Source of the DNA: Kitasatospora sp. NBC_01250
GTDB taxonomy: Bacteria > Actinomycetota > Actinomycetes > Streptomycetales > Streptomycetaceae
Direction: 5' to 3'
Assembly: GCF_036226465.1 (NCBI RefSeq)
Contig: NZ_CP108476.1
Coordinates: 6,324,001 to 6,388,000 of the forward strand
DNA: 64,000 nt
Shown in pieces: positions 9,315 to 18,152 of the stretch. Below the pieces are notes generated by a model. The model worked only from the letters and a program-made list of their open reading frames with translations, did not search any database and had not been told where the DNA came from. The translations under genes and the position numbers were made by a program. The stretch's first letter is position 1. Each line of letters starts with the position of its first letter.

Positions 9315-9467
9315 CGAGCAGATGAGCAGCAGGTGAATTCGGGCCTCGCCCCGGCTGACGTCTACAGATCCGTAGTACGTTCTGCCGGGGAGGGGCCCGA
9401 GCCCGTGTCAGCACGCCTGGGTACGCTGTCGCCCTCCCACGACCCGTACCAGTGCAGAAGGTGTGCG

Positions 9468-10379
9468 ATGTCCCTGACCTACCCGGAGTCGATCGGCGTC
9501 GGCCTGCTGCAAGGCGTCACCGAGCTCTTCCCGGTCTCCAGCCTCGGGCACAGCATCCTGATACCCGCACTGATCGGCGGCAGCGTCCAGAAGGACCTGA
9601 ACGTCACGGCGGCCTCCTCGCCCTACCTGTCGGTGCTGGTCGGCCTGCACCTGGCGACGGCGCTGGCGCTGGTGCTCTTCTTCCGCAAGGACTGGGTCCG
9701 GGTGGTGCGGGGTCTGTTCAGCTCCATCCGCGAGCGCCGAATAGAGACCTCCGAGCAGCGGCTGGCCTGGCTGCTGATCGTCGGCACCATCCCGGTCGGC
9801 CTGGTGGGCCTGGTCGCCGAGAAGGCGCTGCGCGACGCGCTCGGCAAGCCGGTGGTCGCGGCGGTCTTCCTGGCGCTGAACGGCTTCGTGCTGCTGGGCG
9901 CCGACCGGCTGCGCCGCGGCGGTGGAGGGCGTCGCCGGGCCGGGGCCCAGGTCGCGCACACGCCGGGCGCCGACCCCGCGATCGAATCGGACCGCCGGCT
10001 GGCCAGGCTCAGCTTCCGCCAGGGCACCTGGATCGGCGCCGCCCAGATCCTCGCCTTGCTGCCGGGCATCAGCCGCTCCGGCGTCACGATGAGCACCGGC
10101 ATCCTGCGCGGCCTCAACCACGAGGACGCCGCCCGCTTCTCCTTCCTGCTCGCCACCCCGGTGATCGGCGCCGCCGCCGTCCTCAAGATGCCCGAGCTGC
10201 TCAAGCCCGAGAACGCCGGCATCCGCGGCCCGCTGCTGGTCGGCTCGCTCTGCGCGTTCGTGGCGGGCTACGTGTCGGTGAAGTTCCTCACCAAGTACTT
10301 CGAGGACCGCAGCCTGACCCCGTTCGCCGTCTACTGCATGCTCGCCGGCATCGGCAGCGCGGTGTACCTGAGCATGTGA
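9468..10379 (+). CDS. uppP: Undecaprenyl-diphosphatase (bacitracin-resistance type, BacA family)
   Basis: A 303-residue polytopic membrane enzyme that removes a phosphate from undecaprenyl diphosphate, recycling the lipid carrier for peptidoglycan synthesis and giving tolerance to bacitracin. Both conserved active-site loops are present: QGVTELFPVSSLGHS at residues 15-29 (family E-x-x-x-E-F-x-P-V-S-S-T-G-H) and LPGISRSGVTMSTG near residue 200. The Phe-Leu order in the first motif and Leu in place of Thr before GH are mild departures. A short hydrophilic insert (RRGGGGRRRAG) lies between membrane segments. GAAGG precedes ATG 9468. It stands as its own transcription unit. Confidence 0.93.
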   Translation: MSLTYPESIGVGLLQGVTELFPVSSLGHSILIPALIGGSVQKDLNVTAASSPYLSVLVGLHLATALALVLFFRKDWVRVVRGLFSSIRERRIETSEQRLAWLLIVGTIPVGLVGLVAEKALRDALGKPVVAAVFLALNGFVLLGADRLRRGGGGRRRAGAQVAHTPGADPAIESDRRLARLSFRQGTWIGAAQILALLPGISRSGVTMSTGILRGLNHEDAARFSFLLATPVIGAAAVLKMPELLKPENAGIRGPLLVGSLCAFVAGYVSVKFLTKYFEDRSLTPFAVYCMLAGIGSAVYLSM

Positions 10380-10473
10380 CTTCCCTGGGGACTCGCACGG
10401 AAGAGTGATCCGGCCTGGAAGGCCTCCCGATACGCTGGCCTCGTAGGCGAGGATCGCGCCCATGGGAGGAACC

Positions 10474-11052
10474 ATGACTGCCGTACCCGACTGGCTGATT
10501 CCGCCGGTGGACGGGTTCACCGCCGATGACCTCGATCGCCTGCCCGACCTCCCGCCGCACACGGAGTTGCTCGACGGGAGCCTGATTTTCGTGAGTCCGC
10601 AGAAGTACTTCCACTCGGTGGCGATGTTCCTGTTCGAAGTGGGACTGCGTGCCACCGCGCCGGACGATGTCCGGGTGGTGCGCGAGATGGCCATCACGTT
10701 GGGCATGCGCGACCGGCCCGAGCCCGACCTGTCCGTCGTGCGTGCCTCGGCGGTCACCGCCGAGCGTGACGAGACGGGGTACCAGGTCGCCGACGTCGTG
10801 CTCGCCGTGGAGGTCGTCTCGCCCGACTCCGTCATCCGGGACCGCGAGGTCAAGCCCCGTAAGTACGCCGAGGCGGGCATCCCGCACTTCTGGCGGGTCG
10901 AGAAGGGTGACAAGGGCCGCCCCGTCGTCTACGTCTACGAACGGGACCCGGCCACCAAGTCCTATGGTCTGACCGGTATTTACCACGACGAGCTGAAGAC
11001 CGACTTCCCCTACCCCATCGCGATCGACCTCACCGCCATCGACCGCCTCTGA
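10474..11052 (+). CDS. Uma2 family endonuclease-fold protein
   Basis: A 192-residue protein of the Uma2/DUF820 family, PD-(D/E)XK nuclease-fold proteins that are numerous in actinomycetes and cyanobacteria. The N-terminal HTELLDGSLIFVSP, PEPDLSVVR, LAVEVVSPDS and the R-K-Y-A-E-A-G-I-P-H-F-W-R-V stretch are the characteristic blocks. Glu of LLDG-type, Asp of PEPDL and Glu-x-Val of AVEV supply the nuclease-like acidic residues. Biological function is not established for the family. ATG 10474 was chosen over an ATG four codons earlier because GGGAGGA sits between the two. Confidence 0.9.
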   Translation: MTAVPDWLIPPVDGFTADDLDRLPDLPPHTELLDGSLIFVSPQKYFHSVAMFLFEVGLRATAPDDVRVVREMAITLGMRDRPEPDLSVVRASAVTAERDETGYQVADVVLAVEVVSPDSVIRDREVKPRKYAEAGIPHFWRVEKGDKGRPVVYVYERDPATKSYGLTGIYHDELKTDFPYPIAIDLTAIDRL

Positions 11053-11064
11053 TCAGCCTAGGCC

Positions 11065-11733
11065 TCAGGTCGGCAGAACCAGGCGGTTCTCGTAGGCGAA
11101 GACGACGGCCTGGACCCGGTCGCGCAGGCCGAGCTTGAGCAGGATCCGGCTCACGTGGGTCTTCACGGTGGCTTCGGCGAGGTAGAGCTCGGCCGCCACC
11201 TCGGCGTTCGACAGGCCGCGGGCGACCTGCTCCAGCACGCTGCGCTCGCGGGCGGTCAGCGTCTCGACGGCGCTCTCCGCGCGGACCGGCGAGCCGCCGT
11301 CGGCGGGCAGCTGGGAGGCGAAGGTGTCCAGCAGACGCCGGGTGATCCGGGGGGCCACCACCGCGTCGCCGGCGGCCACGCTGCGGATCGCGCTGAGCAG
11401 TTCGGCCGGCTGGGCGTTCTTCAGCATGAAGCCGGAGGCACCGGCGCGCAGCGCGGCGAAGGCGTACTCGTCCAGGTCGAAGGTGGTCATGATGAGCACC
11501 TTGGTGTCGGGGGACTCCTCGACGATCCGCCGGGTGGCCTCGATGCCGTCCATGCCGGGCATCCGGACGTCCATCAGCACCACGTCGGGGCGGTGCTCCA
11601 GCACCAGGCGCACCGCCTGGGCGCCGTCCTCCGCCTCGCCGGCCACCGCCAGGTCGGGCTGTGAGTCCAGCACCAGGGTGAAGGCGACCCGCAGCAGCGG
11701 CTGGTCGTCCACCAGCAGGACGCGGATGGTCAT
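11065..11733 (-). CDS. NarL/FixJ-type response regulator
   Basis: A 222-residue response regulator. The receiver domain (1-120) has the acidic pair Asp9-Asp10, the phospho-acceptor Asp55 in VLMDVRMPG, and Lys near 105 (GFMLKNAQP). The C-terminal LuxR helix-turn-helix is LTARERSVLEQVARGLSNAEV followed by TVKTHVSRILLKLGL. It overlaps the stop of the upstream kinase gene by 4 bp (ATGA, 11730-11733), so the two are a coupled cognate pair. It is the last gene of an operon that begins with an ABC exporter, and it probably regulates that operon in response to a membrane-active signal, which is inference from context. Confidence 0.95.
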   Translation of the reverse strand: MTIRVLLVDDQPLLRVAFTLVLDSQPDLAVAGEAEDGAQAVRLVLEHRPDVVLMDVRMPGMDGIEATRRIVEESPDTKVLIMTTFDLDEYAFAALRAGASGFMLKNAQPAELLSAIRSVAAGDAVVAPRITRRLLDTFASQLPADGGSPVRAESAVETLTARERSVLEQVARGLSNAEVAAELYLAEATVKTHVSRILLKLGLRDRVQAVVFAYENRLVLPT

Positions 11734-13022
11734 CGGGGTGCCTCCTGGGGGTCCGGGCCGAGGTCGAGGGTGGCGGCCACCTGCCAGCCGCCGTGCGGCA
11801 GCGGGCCCGCGGTGAGGCCACCACCATAGGCGGCGACCCGTTCGCGCATGCCGGCCAGGCCGTGCCCGGACTCGCGGGAGCGTTCGTCGGCGCCACCCGC
11901 GCCGAAGCCGCCGGGCGCCGCCGGGTGCAGCGCGCGCCCGTCGTCGCGGACCTCCACCCGCAGGGCCTGCTCCGTGCACTCCACGGTGACCTCGGCGCGG
12001 GCGCCGGAGGCGGCGTGCTTGAGCGTGTTGGTGAGCGACTCCTGGACCAGCCGGTAGACGGTCAGCTGGGCGCCGGGGGAGACGGCGGCACGATCGCCGG
12101 TCACCCGCAGCTCGGTGGGCAGGCCGGCGGCGCGCACCTGGGAGACCAGCGCGGCGAGCTGGCCCAGGCCCGGCTGCGGGTGGCGCAGCGCGTCGGGCTC
12201 GTCGGCGCGCAGCACGCCCAGGAAGCGGCGCATGTCGGTGATCGCCTGGCGCCCGGTCTCGGCCGACTGGCGCATCGCGGCGGTGGCCTTCTCGGGGGCG
12301 GTCGGGTTGGCGTAGACCGCGCCGTCGGCCAGTGCCACCATCACCGAGAGGTTGTGCGTGACGATGTCGTGCATCTCGCGGGCGATCCGCGAGCGCTCCT
12401 CGGCCACCGCCAGGGCGGCCTGCTGGTCGCGCTGGCGTTCCAGCTCGCGGGCCCGCTCGCGCAGCGCGCGCAGCTGGGCACGGCGGGCCCGGACGTTGAG
12501 GCCGAGCACGGCGGCGGCGGTGGTGGCGCCGGAGAGCGCGAAGGCGGCCTTGAACATGGTGTGCAGCGGGTCGGCCAGTTCGCCCGCGTGGCGGATGTCG
12601 GAGACGACCAGCGCGACACCGAGTTCGGCGACCAGGTACGACAGCAGGACGTTGCGGCGCGCGCAGTGGCCCGCGACGGTGTAGAGCGCGAGCAGCACCG
12701 CGATGTTGGCGGGCATCGCCTGGTAGGTCAGCCACTGGACGAAGGAGACGCCCGCGATCACGCCGAAGACGGCCAGCGGGGCCCGGCGGCGGAACGCCAG
12801 CGGCAGGATCAGCGCGAGCTGCGGGAGCCAGACCAGCGGGTGCCGGGACAGGTCCCGGCCGTGCGCCGCGCTGGACAGGGCGAGCACCACCAGGGCGAAC
12901 GCGAGGTCGACGGCGAACGGGTAGCGCTCCTCCAGCAGCCAGCCCCGCATCGTGGCCAGCCCTCGGGCGGCGCTGGGAAAGCGCCGCCCGAGGGCTGCCG
13001 GGAGCTGGTCGATCGCACTCAT
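11730..13022 (-). CDS. Sensor histidine kinase (HisKA_3 / DesK-LiaS type)
   Basis: A 430-residue kinase with an N-terminal membrane region of about five segments, a coiled linker rich in Arg and Glu, and the dimerisation/phospho-acceptor helix AREMHDIVTHNLSVM with His as the acceptor. The ATPase domain shows VQESLTNTLKHA (N box), VRDDGRAL (D box) and GHGLAGMRERV (G box). The start is uncertain. ATG 13022 is used, but in-frame ATG 13055 and GTG 13058 would overlap the permease stop by a few bases and fit the tight operon spacing. Its partner is the response regulator that overlaps its stop. There is no extracellular sensor domain, so it may sense within the membrane or through the neighbouring ABC transporter. 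Confidence 0.92.
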   Translation of the reverse strand: MSAIDQLPAALGRRFPSAARGLATMRGWLLEERYPFAVDLAFALVVLALSSAAHGRDLSRHPLVWLPQLALILPLAFRRRAPLAVFGVIAGVSFVQWLTYQAMPANIAVLLALYTVAGHCARRNVLLSYLVAELGVALVVSDIRHAGELADPLHTMFKAAFALSGATTAAAVLGLNVRARRAQLRALRERARELERQRDQQAALAVAEERSRIAREMHDIVTHNLSVMVALADGAVYANPTAPEKATAAMRQSAETGRQAITDMRRFLGVLRADEPDALRHPQPGLGQLAALVSQVRAAGLPTELRVTGDRAAVSPGAQLTVYRLVQESLTNTLKHAASGARAEVTVECTEQALRVEVRDDGRALHPAAPGGFGAGGADERSRESGHGLAGMRERVAAYGGGLTAGPLPHGGWQVAATLDLGPDPQEAPR

Positions 13023-13047
13023 CGCGCCATTGTGCACCCGGAGCAGG

Positions 13048-13893
13048 TCAGGCATCACGCCGCTTGAGCACCGCGGCGGCGCCGATCAGCGCGGCCACGA
13101 CGTAGATCCAGAGCACCCCGTAGCCGGTCCACGGGGCGAGCGTGCCCGGGTCCGGGTTGAGGGTGGCCACCGCCTGGCCGGCCGCGCCGGGCAGGTAGGG
13201 CGAGATGTGGGCGCTCCAGTTCGCGGGCAGCACCTCGACCAGGGTGGGCAGCACCAGCAGCATGCCGAAGATCGCGGCGATGCCACCGGCGGTGTTGCGG
13301 ATCAGCGTGCCGATGGCGACCGCGAAGATGCCGATCGCGGTGAGGTAGAGCGCGGTGCCGATCACCGTGCGGGTCACGCCGGCGGCCGACAGCGTGGTCT
13401 GCACGTTGTGGCTGGAGAGCACCGCCTGGCCGCCGAAGAAGGCGACGAACGCGGTGATGAGGGTCACCACGAAGGTCACCGCACCGAAGACGGCCGCCTT
13501 CGCCCAGAGCACCGGCAGCCGGCGCGGTACGGCGGAGAGCGAGGCGCGGATCATGCCGGTGCTGTACTCGCCGCTGACCACCAGCACGCCGAGCACGCCG
13601 ACGGCGAGCTGGGCGGCCAGGTAGCCGCGCAGGCTGCGGTCGGCGGCGTTGATCGAGAAGCCGTGGTCACGGACGTCCGGGTGGTTCAGGTGGTCGATCG
13701 CGCCGTAGCAGGCGAGCAGGCCGAAACCGACCATGAAGACCACCGCGGCGAGCAGCGTGAAGTAGGTCGACCGCAGGGTGCGGAACTTGATCCACTCGGA
13801 GTGGACCACCCGGGCCAGCGTGACCGGGCTGCCGGTCACGGTCCGGGCCGGGGCCGCCGCGGGGGCGGCGGGGGTGGCGGTGGCGGTGCTCAT
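13048..13893 (-). CDS. ABC-2 type exporter permease
   Basis: A 281-residue membrane protein with six segments, matching ABC-2 type permeases of actinomycete drug or lantibiotic-resistance exporters. Markers are the N-terminal SEWIKFRTLRSTYFTL, then SGEYSTGMIRASLSAVP after the second or third segment. It pairs with the ATPase encoded just upstream: the ATPase stop and this start share ATGA (13890-13893). The kinase and response-regulator genes follow immediately. An Ala/Pro-rich N-terminal tail of about 25 residues precedes the first membrane helix. Confidence 0.92.
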   Translation of the reverse strand: MSTATATPAAPAAAPARTVTGSPVTLARVVHSEWIKFRTLRSTYFTLLAAVVFMVGFGLLACYGAIDHLNHPDVRDHGFSINAADRSLRGYLAAQLAVGVLGVLVVSGEYSTGMIRASLSAVPRRLPVLWAKAAVFGAVTFVVTLITAFVAFFGGQAVLSSHNVQTTLSAAGVTRTVIGTALYLTAIGIFAVAIGTLIRNTAGGIAAIFGMLLVLPTLVEVLPANWSAHISPYLPGAAGQAVATLNPDPGTLAPWTGYGVLWIYVVAALIGAAAVLKRRDA

Positions 13894-14834
13894 GCGGCGT
13901 GCTCCTCGACCAGCGTGCGGGGTGCGACCACGGCGTCGTACTCGACGGCGTCCTTGGTCATTTCCATGAAGGCCTCCTCCAGCGAGGCCTTCTGCGGCGT
14001 CAGCTCGAAGAGCGTCAGGGCGTGCTCCGCGGCCAGCCGGCCGACCCGCTCGCTGTCGGTGCCGTCCACGGTCAGCAGCTGGGCGTCGTCACCCGCGGTG
14101 ACGGTGACGCCGGGCAGCTCGCGCAGCAGCTCGCCGAGCCGCACCGAGTCGGGGGTGCGCACCAGCACGCCGCCGCGCGAGGCGCGCTCGGTGAAGTCGG
14201 CCACCGAGGTGTCGGCGATCAGCTGTCCGCGGCCGATCACGATCAGGTGCTCGGCGGTGAGTGCCATCTCGCTCATCAGGTGCGACGAGACCAGCACGGT
14301 GCGGCCTTCGGCGGCAAGGGACTTGAGCAGGTTGCGGATCCACAGGATGCCCTCGGGGTCGAGGCCGTTGACCGGCTCGTCGAGGATCAGCGTGGCGGGA
14401 TCGCCGAGCAGCGCGGAGGCGATGCCCAGGCGCTGGCCCATGCCGAGCGAGAAGCCGCCGGCCCGCTTGCGGGCGACCTGGCGCAGCCCGACCAGGTCGA
14501 TCACCTCCTCCACCCGCGAGCGCGCGATGCCGTGCGTGGCGGCCAGCGCGAGCAGGTGGTTGAAGGCGGAGCGGCCGGTGTGGATGGCGCGCGCCTCCAG
14601 CATCGCGCCGACCTCGCGCAGCGGGGCCGGGTGGTCGGCGTAGCGGCGGCCGTTGATGGTGGCGTGGCCGGCGCTCGGGTTGTCCAGGCCGAGCAGCATC
14701 CGCATGGTGGTGGACTTGCCGGCGCCGTTGGGGCCGAGGAAGCCGGTCACGATGCCGGGGCGGACGCTGAAACTCAGGTCCTGGACGGCGGTTTTGGGGC
14801 CGTAGCGCTTGGTGAGGCCGACGGCTTCGATCAT
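13890..14834 (-). CDS. ABC exporter ATP-binding protein
   Basis: A 314-residue ATPase of the DrrA/CcmA-like group. Walker A is GPNGAGKST at about residues 34-42. The signature appears as FSLGMGQRLG, the common LGMxQR variant in this group, followed by LILDEPVNGLDPEG (Walker B plus D loop) and the H-loop SSHLMSEM. The last 90 residues form the usual accessory domain. It is the first gene of a four-gene operon (ATPase, permease, kinase, regulator) typical of antimicrobial-peptide detoxification or lipid-active drug export modules. The start at 14834 is the only ATG before the MIEAVGLTKRYG beta strand. Confidence 0.94.
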   Translation of the reverse strand: MIEAVGLTKRYGPKTAVQDLSFSVRPGIVTGFLGPNGAGKSTTMRMLLGLDNPSAGHATINGRRYADHPAPLREVGAMLEARAIHTGRSAFNHLLALAATHGIARSRVEEVIDLVGLRQVARKRAGGFSLGMGQRLGIASALLGDPATLILDEPVNGLDPEGILWIRNLLKSLAAEGRTVLVSSHLMSEMALTAEHLIVIGRGQLIADTSVADFTERASRGGVLVRTPDSVRLGELLRELPGVTVTAGDDAQLLTVDGTDSERVGRLAAEHALTLFELTPQKASLEEAFMEMTKDAVEYDAVVAPRTLVEEHAA

Positions 14835-15077
14835 TTTCTGGTCCTCAAACGAGGGGGGACGGGCGACGCTGTCCACGCTAGGTGGCGGCCCCGGACGCCA
14901 CGAGCCGCGTGAGGAGGAGTCGAACGGGGCACGGTTGCGACGCCAGATGCAGCCCGACTACATCCTGAGACGGACCTTGCTTCGGACACAGAGGTTTAGG
15001 GCCAGGTCAGACCTCAAGGCCCGGTGGGGCGAACCTTAACGGCAACTCAAGTGCCGATACCGGCTCTTGACGCCGAT
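14835..15077. other. Divergent intergenic region without a recognisable gene
   Basis: Together with 15078-15273 this is a 439-bp gap between the divergent ABC operon and the chitinase gene. The left part must hold the ABC operon promoter. No clear -10/-35 pair, tRNA, palindrome or open frame with coding bias was found in it. The right part carries the chitinase operator and leader hairpin listed separately. Confidence 0.5.
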
Positions 15078-15093
15078 GTTGGTCTAGTCCATT
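15078..15093. promoter_or_regulatory. DasR-responsive element (dre)-like operator of the chitinase gene
   Basis: GTTGGTCTAGTCCATT matches the known DasR consensus ACTGGTCTAGACCACT at 12 of 16 positions, including the central GGTCTAG and the CCA of the right half. DasR is the GntR-type repressor of N-acetylglucosamine and chitin genes in streptomycetes. The site lies about 180 bp before the chitinase start, next to an A/T-rich stretch (ATTTTAAT) that may be part of the promoter. Control by DasR is inferred from the match. Confidence 0.7.
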
Positions 15094-15123
15094 TTAATCG
15101 ACAGGTGCAGGGAGCCCCTGAGT

Positions 15124-15153
15124 CACCGTCAGAGGTTCCGGCCTCTGGCGGTG
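15124..15153 (+). promoter_or_regulatory. Leader hairpin upstream of the chitinase gene
   Basis: A 12-bp stem (15124-15135 with 15142-15153, one G-T pair) and a 6-nt loop TTCCGG lie between the operator and the start codon. If transcription starts near 15105-15115 the hairpin lies in the 5' leader. It has no T-run. It could stabilise the mRNA or act as an attenuator; nothing proves either. Confidence 0.5.
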
Positions 15154-15273
15154 GCCCTGGGGCGCTCGGCGTCCGCACGATTCCCCCATGTCATGCCCAT
15201 GGCTGAGTGGTCCCACCCACCCCGCCGGTCCCCGCGGGCGTGACGGTCCCCCACAGCCAGGAGTCACGCACCC

Positions 15274-17145
15274 ATGTTCACTCGCACGCTCCCCAGGGGA
15301 GCCGATGGCGCCCCCGCCGGGCGCCGCCGTTCCAAGGGGCTCGCGGCCCTCGCCCTCGGCGCCTGCGCCTCGCTGCTGCTCGGCGCCTCGCTCTCGCTGA
15401 CCTCCGGCGGCACCGCGCTGGCCGCTGCCACCAACACCACCGGTGCGCCCGCCACCAGCGGCGGCCTCAAGGTGGCCTACTTCGACCAGTGGTCGGTCTA
15501 CGCGAACGCCTACACCGCCAAGACCATCCAGGACACCGGCGAGGCCGGCAAACTGGACTACCTGATCTACGACTTCGAGAACATCGACCCGACCAGCGGG
15601 AAGTGCTTCGAGGCCACCAAGGCCGCCTCCCAGGACGACAACAACCCCAGCGCCGGTGACGGCGCGGCGGACGCCTTCGCGGACTACGAGAAGTCCTTCG
15701 ACGCCTCCAGCAGCGTCAGCGGCGTCGCGGACACCTGGAACCAGCCGATCACGGGCAACTTCAACCAGCTCAAGGAGCTGAAGGCGAAGAACCCCAACCT
15801 CAAGATCCTGCTGTCGATCGGCGGTTGGACCTACTCGAAGTACTTCTCCGACGTGGCGGCCACCGACGCCTCGCGCAAGGCCTTCGCCTCCTCCTGCATC
15901 GACATGTTCATCAAGGGCAACCTGCCCACCGACGCCGGCTTCGGCGGTCCGGGCTCGGCGGCCGGCATCTTCGACGGCTTCGACATCGACTGGGAGTACC
16001 CGGGCGGCGGCGGCCACACCGGCAACCACGCCGCCCCGGCCGACAAGCAGAACTACACCGCGCTGCTGGCCGAGCTCCGCTCCGAGCTGGACGCGCAGGG
16101 CAAGGCCGACGGGAAGACCTACGCGCTGAGCGCGGCGGTCGGCGCCGGCCAGGACAAGATCCAGAACGTCGAGACCGACAAGATCGGCCAGTACCTGACG
16201 TTCATGGACGTGATGAGCTACGACATGCACGGCGGCTGGGAGGCCACCGGGCCGACCAACCACCAGGCGGCGCTGTACTCGGACCCGGCAGATCCATCCG
16301 GCCCGATCGCCCCCGGGACCAGCAAGTACTCGATCGACGAGGCCATCAAGGCCTGGACCGCGGGTGATCCGCAGTACGGCATCCCGGGCGGCTTCCCCGC
16401 GAACAAGATCAATATCGGGGTGCCGTTCTACTACCGCGGCTGGACGGGCGTGCCGGCCGGCAGTTCGCACGGCCTCTTCCAGACCGCGACCGGCCCCGCG
16501 CCCGGCGCGGCGATGTCCGGCAACGTCAACGGCATCCGGATGTACAAGGAGCTGAACGGCGTCGTCGACAACCCGGCCGACACGTTCTGGGACCCGGTGG
16601 CGCAGGCCGCGTACTTCTACGACGGCACCAACTTCTGGTCCGGTGAGGACGCCCAGTCGATCCAGGCCAAGGCGGACTACCTGCACTGCAACGGCCTCGG
16701 CGGCTCCTTCGCCTTCTCGCTCTACGACCTGGGCACCCAGACCGGGCTCTTCGACAAGATGGTCGACGCCACCAACGGCTCGGCCGCCAGCTGCCCGGCG
16801 CCGCCGACCACCGGCCCGACGACCGGTCCGACCACTGGCCCCACCACTGGCCCGACGACGGGTCCGACCACCGGCCCCACCACGGGTCCGACCACCGGCC
16901 CGACGACGGGTCCGACGACGGGTCCGACGACCGGCCCCACCGGCCCGACCACGCCGCCTGTCACCTCCTCGCCCACCACCGGCGTCTGCGCCGCCCCCAG
17001 CTGGTCCGCCTCGGCGGTCTACGCCACGGCCGGCACCAAGGTCTCCTGGAAGGGCCACAGCTACACCAACAAGTGGTGGACCACCGGCGACGACCCGAGC
17101 CAGAGCGGCGCCTGGGGCGTCTGGACCGACAACGGCCCCTGCTGA
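15274..17145 (+). CDS. Secreted GH18 chitinase with C-terminal chitin-binding module
   Basis: A 623-residue exported enzyme hydrolysing chitin. A long signal peptide (about residues 1-50, basic RRRSKG then a hydrophobic core, cleavage near ALA-AA) leads to a GH18 catalytic barrel (about 64-505). SIGGWTYS is strand 3, and DGFDIDWE at 234-241 is the catalytic motif with proton donor Glu241. A linker of repeated TTGP units (about 510-560) connects to a small chitin-binding domain of CBM5/12 type (about 570-623) with aromatic residues W-S-A-S-A-V-Y and KWWTTGDDPS. AGGAG (15259-15263) precedes ATG 15274. A DasR-like operator sits upstream and a terminator follows. Confidence 0.96.
   Translation: MFTRTLPRGADGAPAGRRRSKGLAALALGACASLLLGASLSLTSGGTALAAATNTTGAPATSGGLKVAYFDQWSVYANAYTAKTIQDTGEAGKLDYLIYDFENIDPTSGKCFEATKAASQDDNNPSAGDGAADAFADYEKSFDASSSVSGVADTWNQPITGNFNQLKELKAKNPNLKILLSIGGWTYSKYFSDVAATDASRKAFASSCIDMFIKGNLPTDAGFGGPGSAAGIFDGFDIDWEYPGGGGHTGNHAAPADKQNYTALLAELRSELDAQGKADGKTYALSAAVGAGQDKIQNVETDKIGQYLTFMDVMSYDMHGGWEATGPTNHQAALYSDPADPSGPIAPGTSKYSIDEAIKAWTAGDPQYGIPGGFPANKINIGVPFYYRGWTGVPAGSSHGLFQTATGPAPGAAMSGNVNGIRMYKELNGVVDNPADTFWDPVAQAAYFYDGTNFWSGEDAQSIQAKADYLHCNGLGGSFAFSLYDLGTQTGLFDKMVDATNGSAASCPAPPTTGPTTGPTTGPTTGPTTGPTTGPTTGPTTGPTTGPTTGPTTGPTGPTTPPVTSSPTTGVCAAPSWSASAVYATAGTKVSWKGHSYTNKWWTTGDDPSQSGAWGVWTDNGPC
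16803..16951 (+). repeat. In-frame repeat coding for the Thr-Thr-Gly-Pro linker
   Basis: About a dozen near-identical 12-bp units, ACCACCGGCCCG or close variants, encode the flexible chitinase linker. Wobble positions differ between units. It is not a CRISPR: there are no spacers and the frame is coding throughout. Confidence 0.88.
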
Positions 17146-17187
17146 CCCACCCCGCCGAGCGGCACCGCGCCGCTCCCGCACAGCACC

Positions 17188-17223
17188 GCGGCCCGGACCG
17201 AGCACCACCTTGGTCCGGGCCGC
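17188..17223. terminator. Terminator hairpin after the chitinase gene
   Basis: A perfect 12-bp inverted repeat (17188-17199 with 17212-17223) with a 12-nt loop lies between the convergent chitinase and VOC-protein genes. It can serve both directions. Confidence 0.75.
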
Positions 17224-17256
17224 GGCCCACTGCGCCGGCCTGCCGGGGCCGGCCGG

Positions 17257-18045
17257 TCAGCCCGCCTCGAACGGCTGCGGCTTGATCACGTTGAACGCCC
17301 CGCCCTGCGGGTCCTTGAGCCCGGCGATGCGGCCCACCGGGGTGTCCGTGGCGGGCGCCAGCAGCGTGGCGCCGGCCCGCACCGCGGCGTCCACCACGCT
17401 GTCGGCGTCGTCCACCGCGAAGTAGGTGGCCCAGTGCGGGGGCGTGCCGGGCGGGAAGCTGCCCAGGCCCTGCGCGCCGCCGACCGTCTTGCCCTCCACC
17501 AGCAGCCCGTTGTACTCGGGCATCTCCGGCATCGGGGCGAACTCGATGTCGAGCGCCGCCTTGTAGAAGGCGGCGGCGCCCTTGACGTCGGGGGTGTTCA
17601 GCTCGTTCCAGATCACCGCGCCGGGCTCGTTGACGATCTCCGCGCCGCCGAAGTCCACCGCCTGCCAGACGCCGAAGACCGCGCCGGTCGGGTCGACGGC
17701 GGGGAACATCCGCCCGACCGTGCCCACGTCCATCACCGGGAAGAGCAGCTTGCCGCCGTTCGCGGTGACCCTGCTCGCGGTGGCGTCCGCGTCGGCGGTG
17801 GCCAGGTAGGTGGTCCAGACGGTGGGCGGCGGCGGGTTGCCGTCCATGGAGACGGCCGGGCCGATGCCGGCCACCGGCTTGCCGTTCAGGGTGAGCACCG
17901 CGTAGCCGCCGAACTCGTCGGGGCCGCGCTCGCCCTGCCAGCCGAACAGGTCGCGGTAGAAGTCGATGGCCGCCTGGAGATCGGGGGCCATCAGGTCGAC
18001 CCAGCACGGGGTGCCGGGTGGGTAGGGAGTACTGACCACGGGCAT
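17257..18045 (-). CDS. Two-domain VOC (glyoxalase/bleomycin-resistance fold) protein
   Basis: A 262-residue protein formed by two consecutive vicinal-oxygen-chelate domains (about residues 8-125 and 135-258). Domain 1 begins TPCWVDLMAPDLQAAIDFYRDLFGW and domain 2 has an equivalent VIWNELNTPDVKGAAAFYKAALDI. Such tandem VOC proteins in actinomycetes are variously dioxygenase-like, glyoxalase-like or drug-binding, and the substrate cannot be told. TGGAGG precedes ATG 18045. The MarR gene upstream on the same strand ends about 107 bp away, so co-transcription is possible. Confidence 0.88.
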   Translation of the reverse strand: MPVVSTPYPPGTPCWVDLMAPDLQAAIDFYRDLFGWQGERGPDEFGGYAVLTLNGKPVAGIGPAVSMDGNPPPPTVWTTYLATADADATASRVTANGGKLLFPVMDVGTVGRMFPAVDPTGAVFGVWQAVDFGGAEIVNEPGAVIWNELNTPDVKGAAAFYKAALDIEFAPMPEMPEYNGLLVEGKTVGGAQGLGSFPPGTPPHWATYFAVDDADSVVDAAVRAGATLLAPATDTPVGRIAGLKDPQGGAFNVIKPQPFEAG

Positions 18046-18152
18046 GAGTGTCGCCTCCAGGGCGGAGAGTGGTCCGGACAGACGTTCCTGCCCCCCGGAC
18101 TCACCCTGCCGCCGCCGCGGTGCTCCCGCCACTCAGCGCGCCGCGCCCCCGC

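Noticed and set aside
16803-16951. CRISPR-like regular repeats in the chitinase gene
   Set aside because: The units are contiguous, in frame and encode a linker; there are no spacers.
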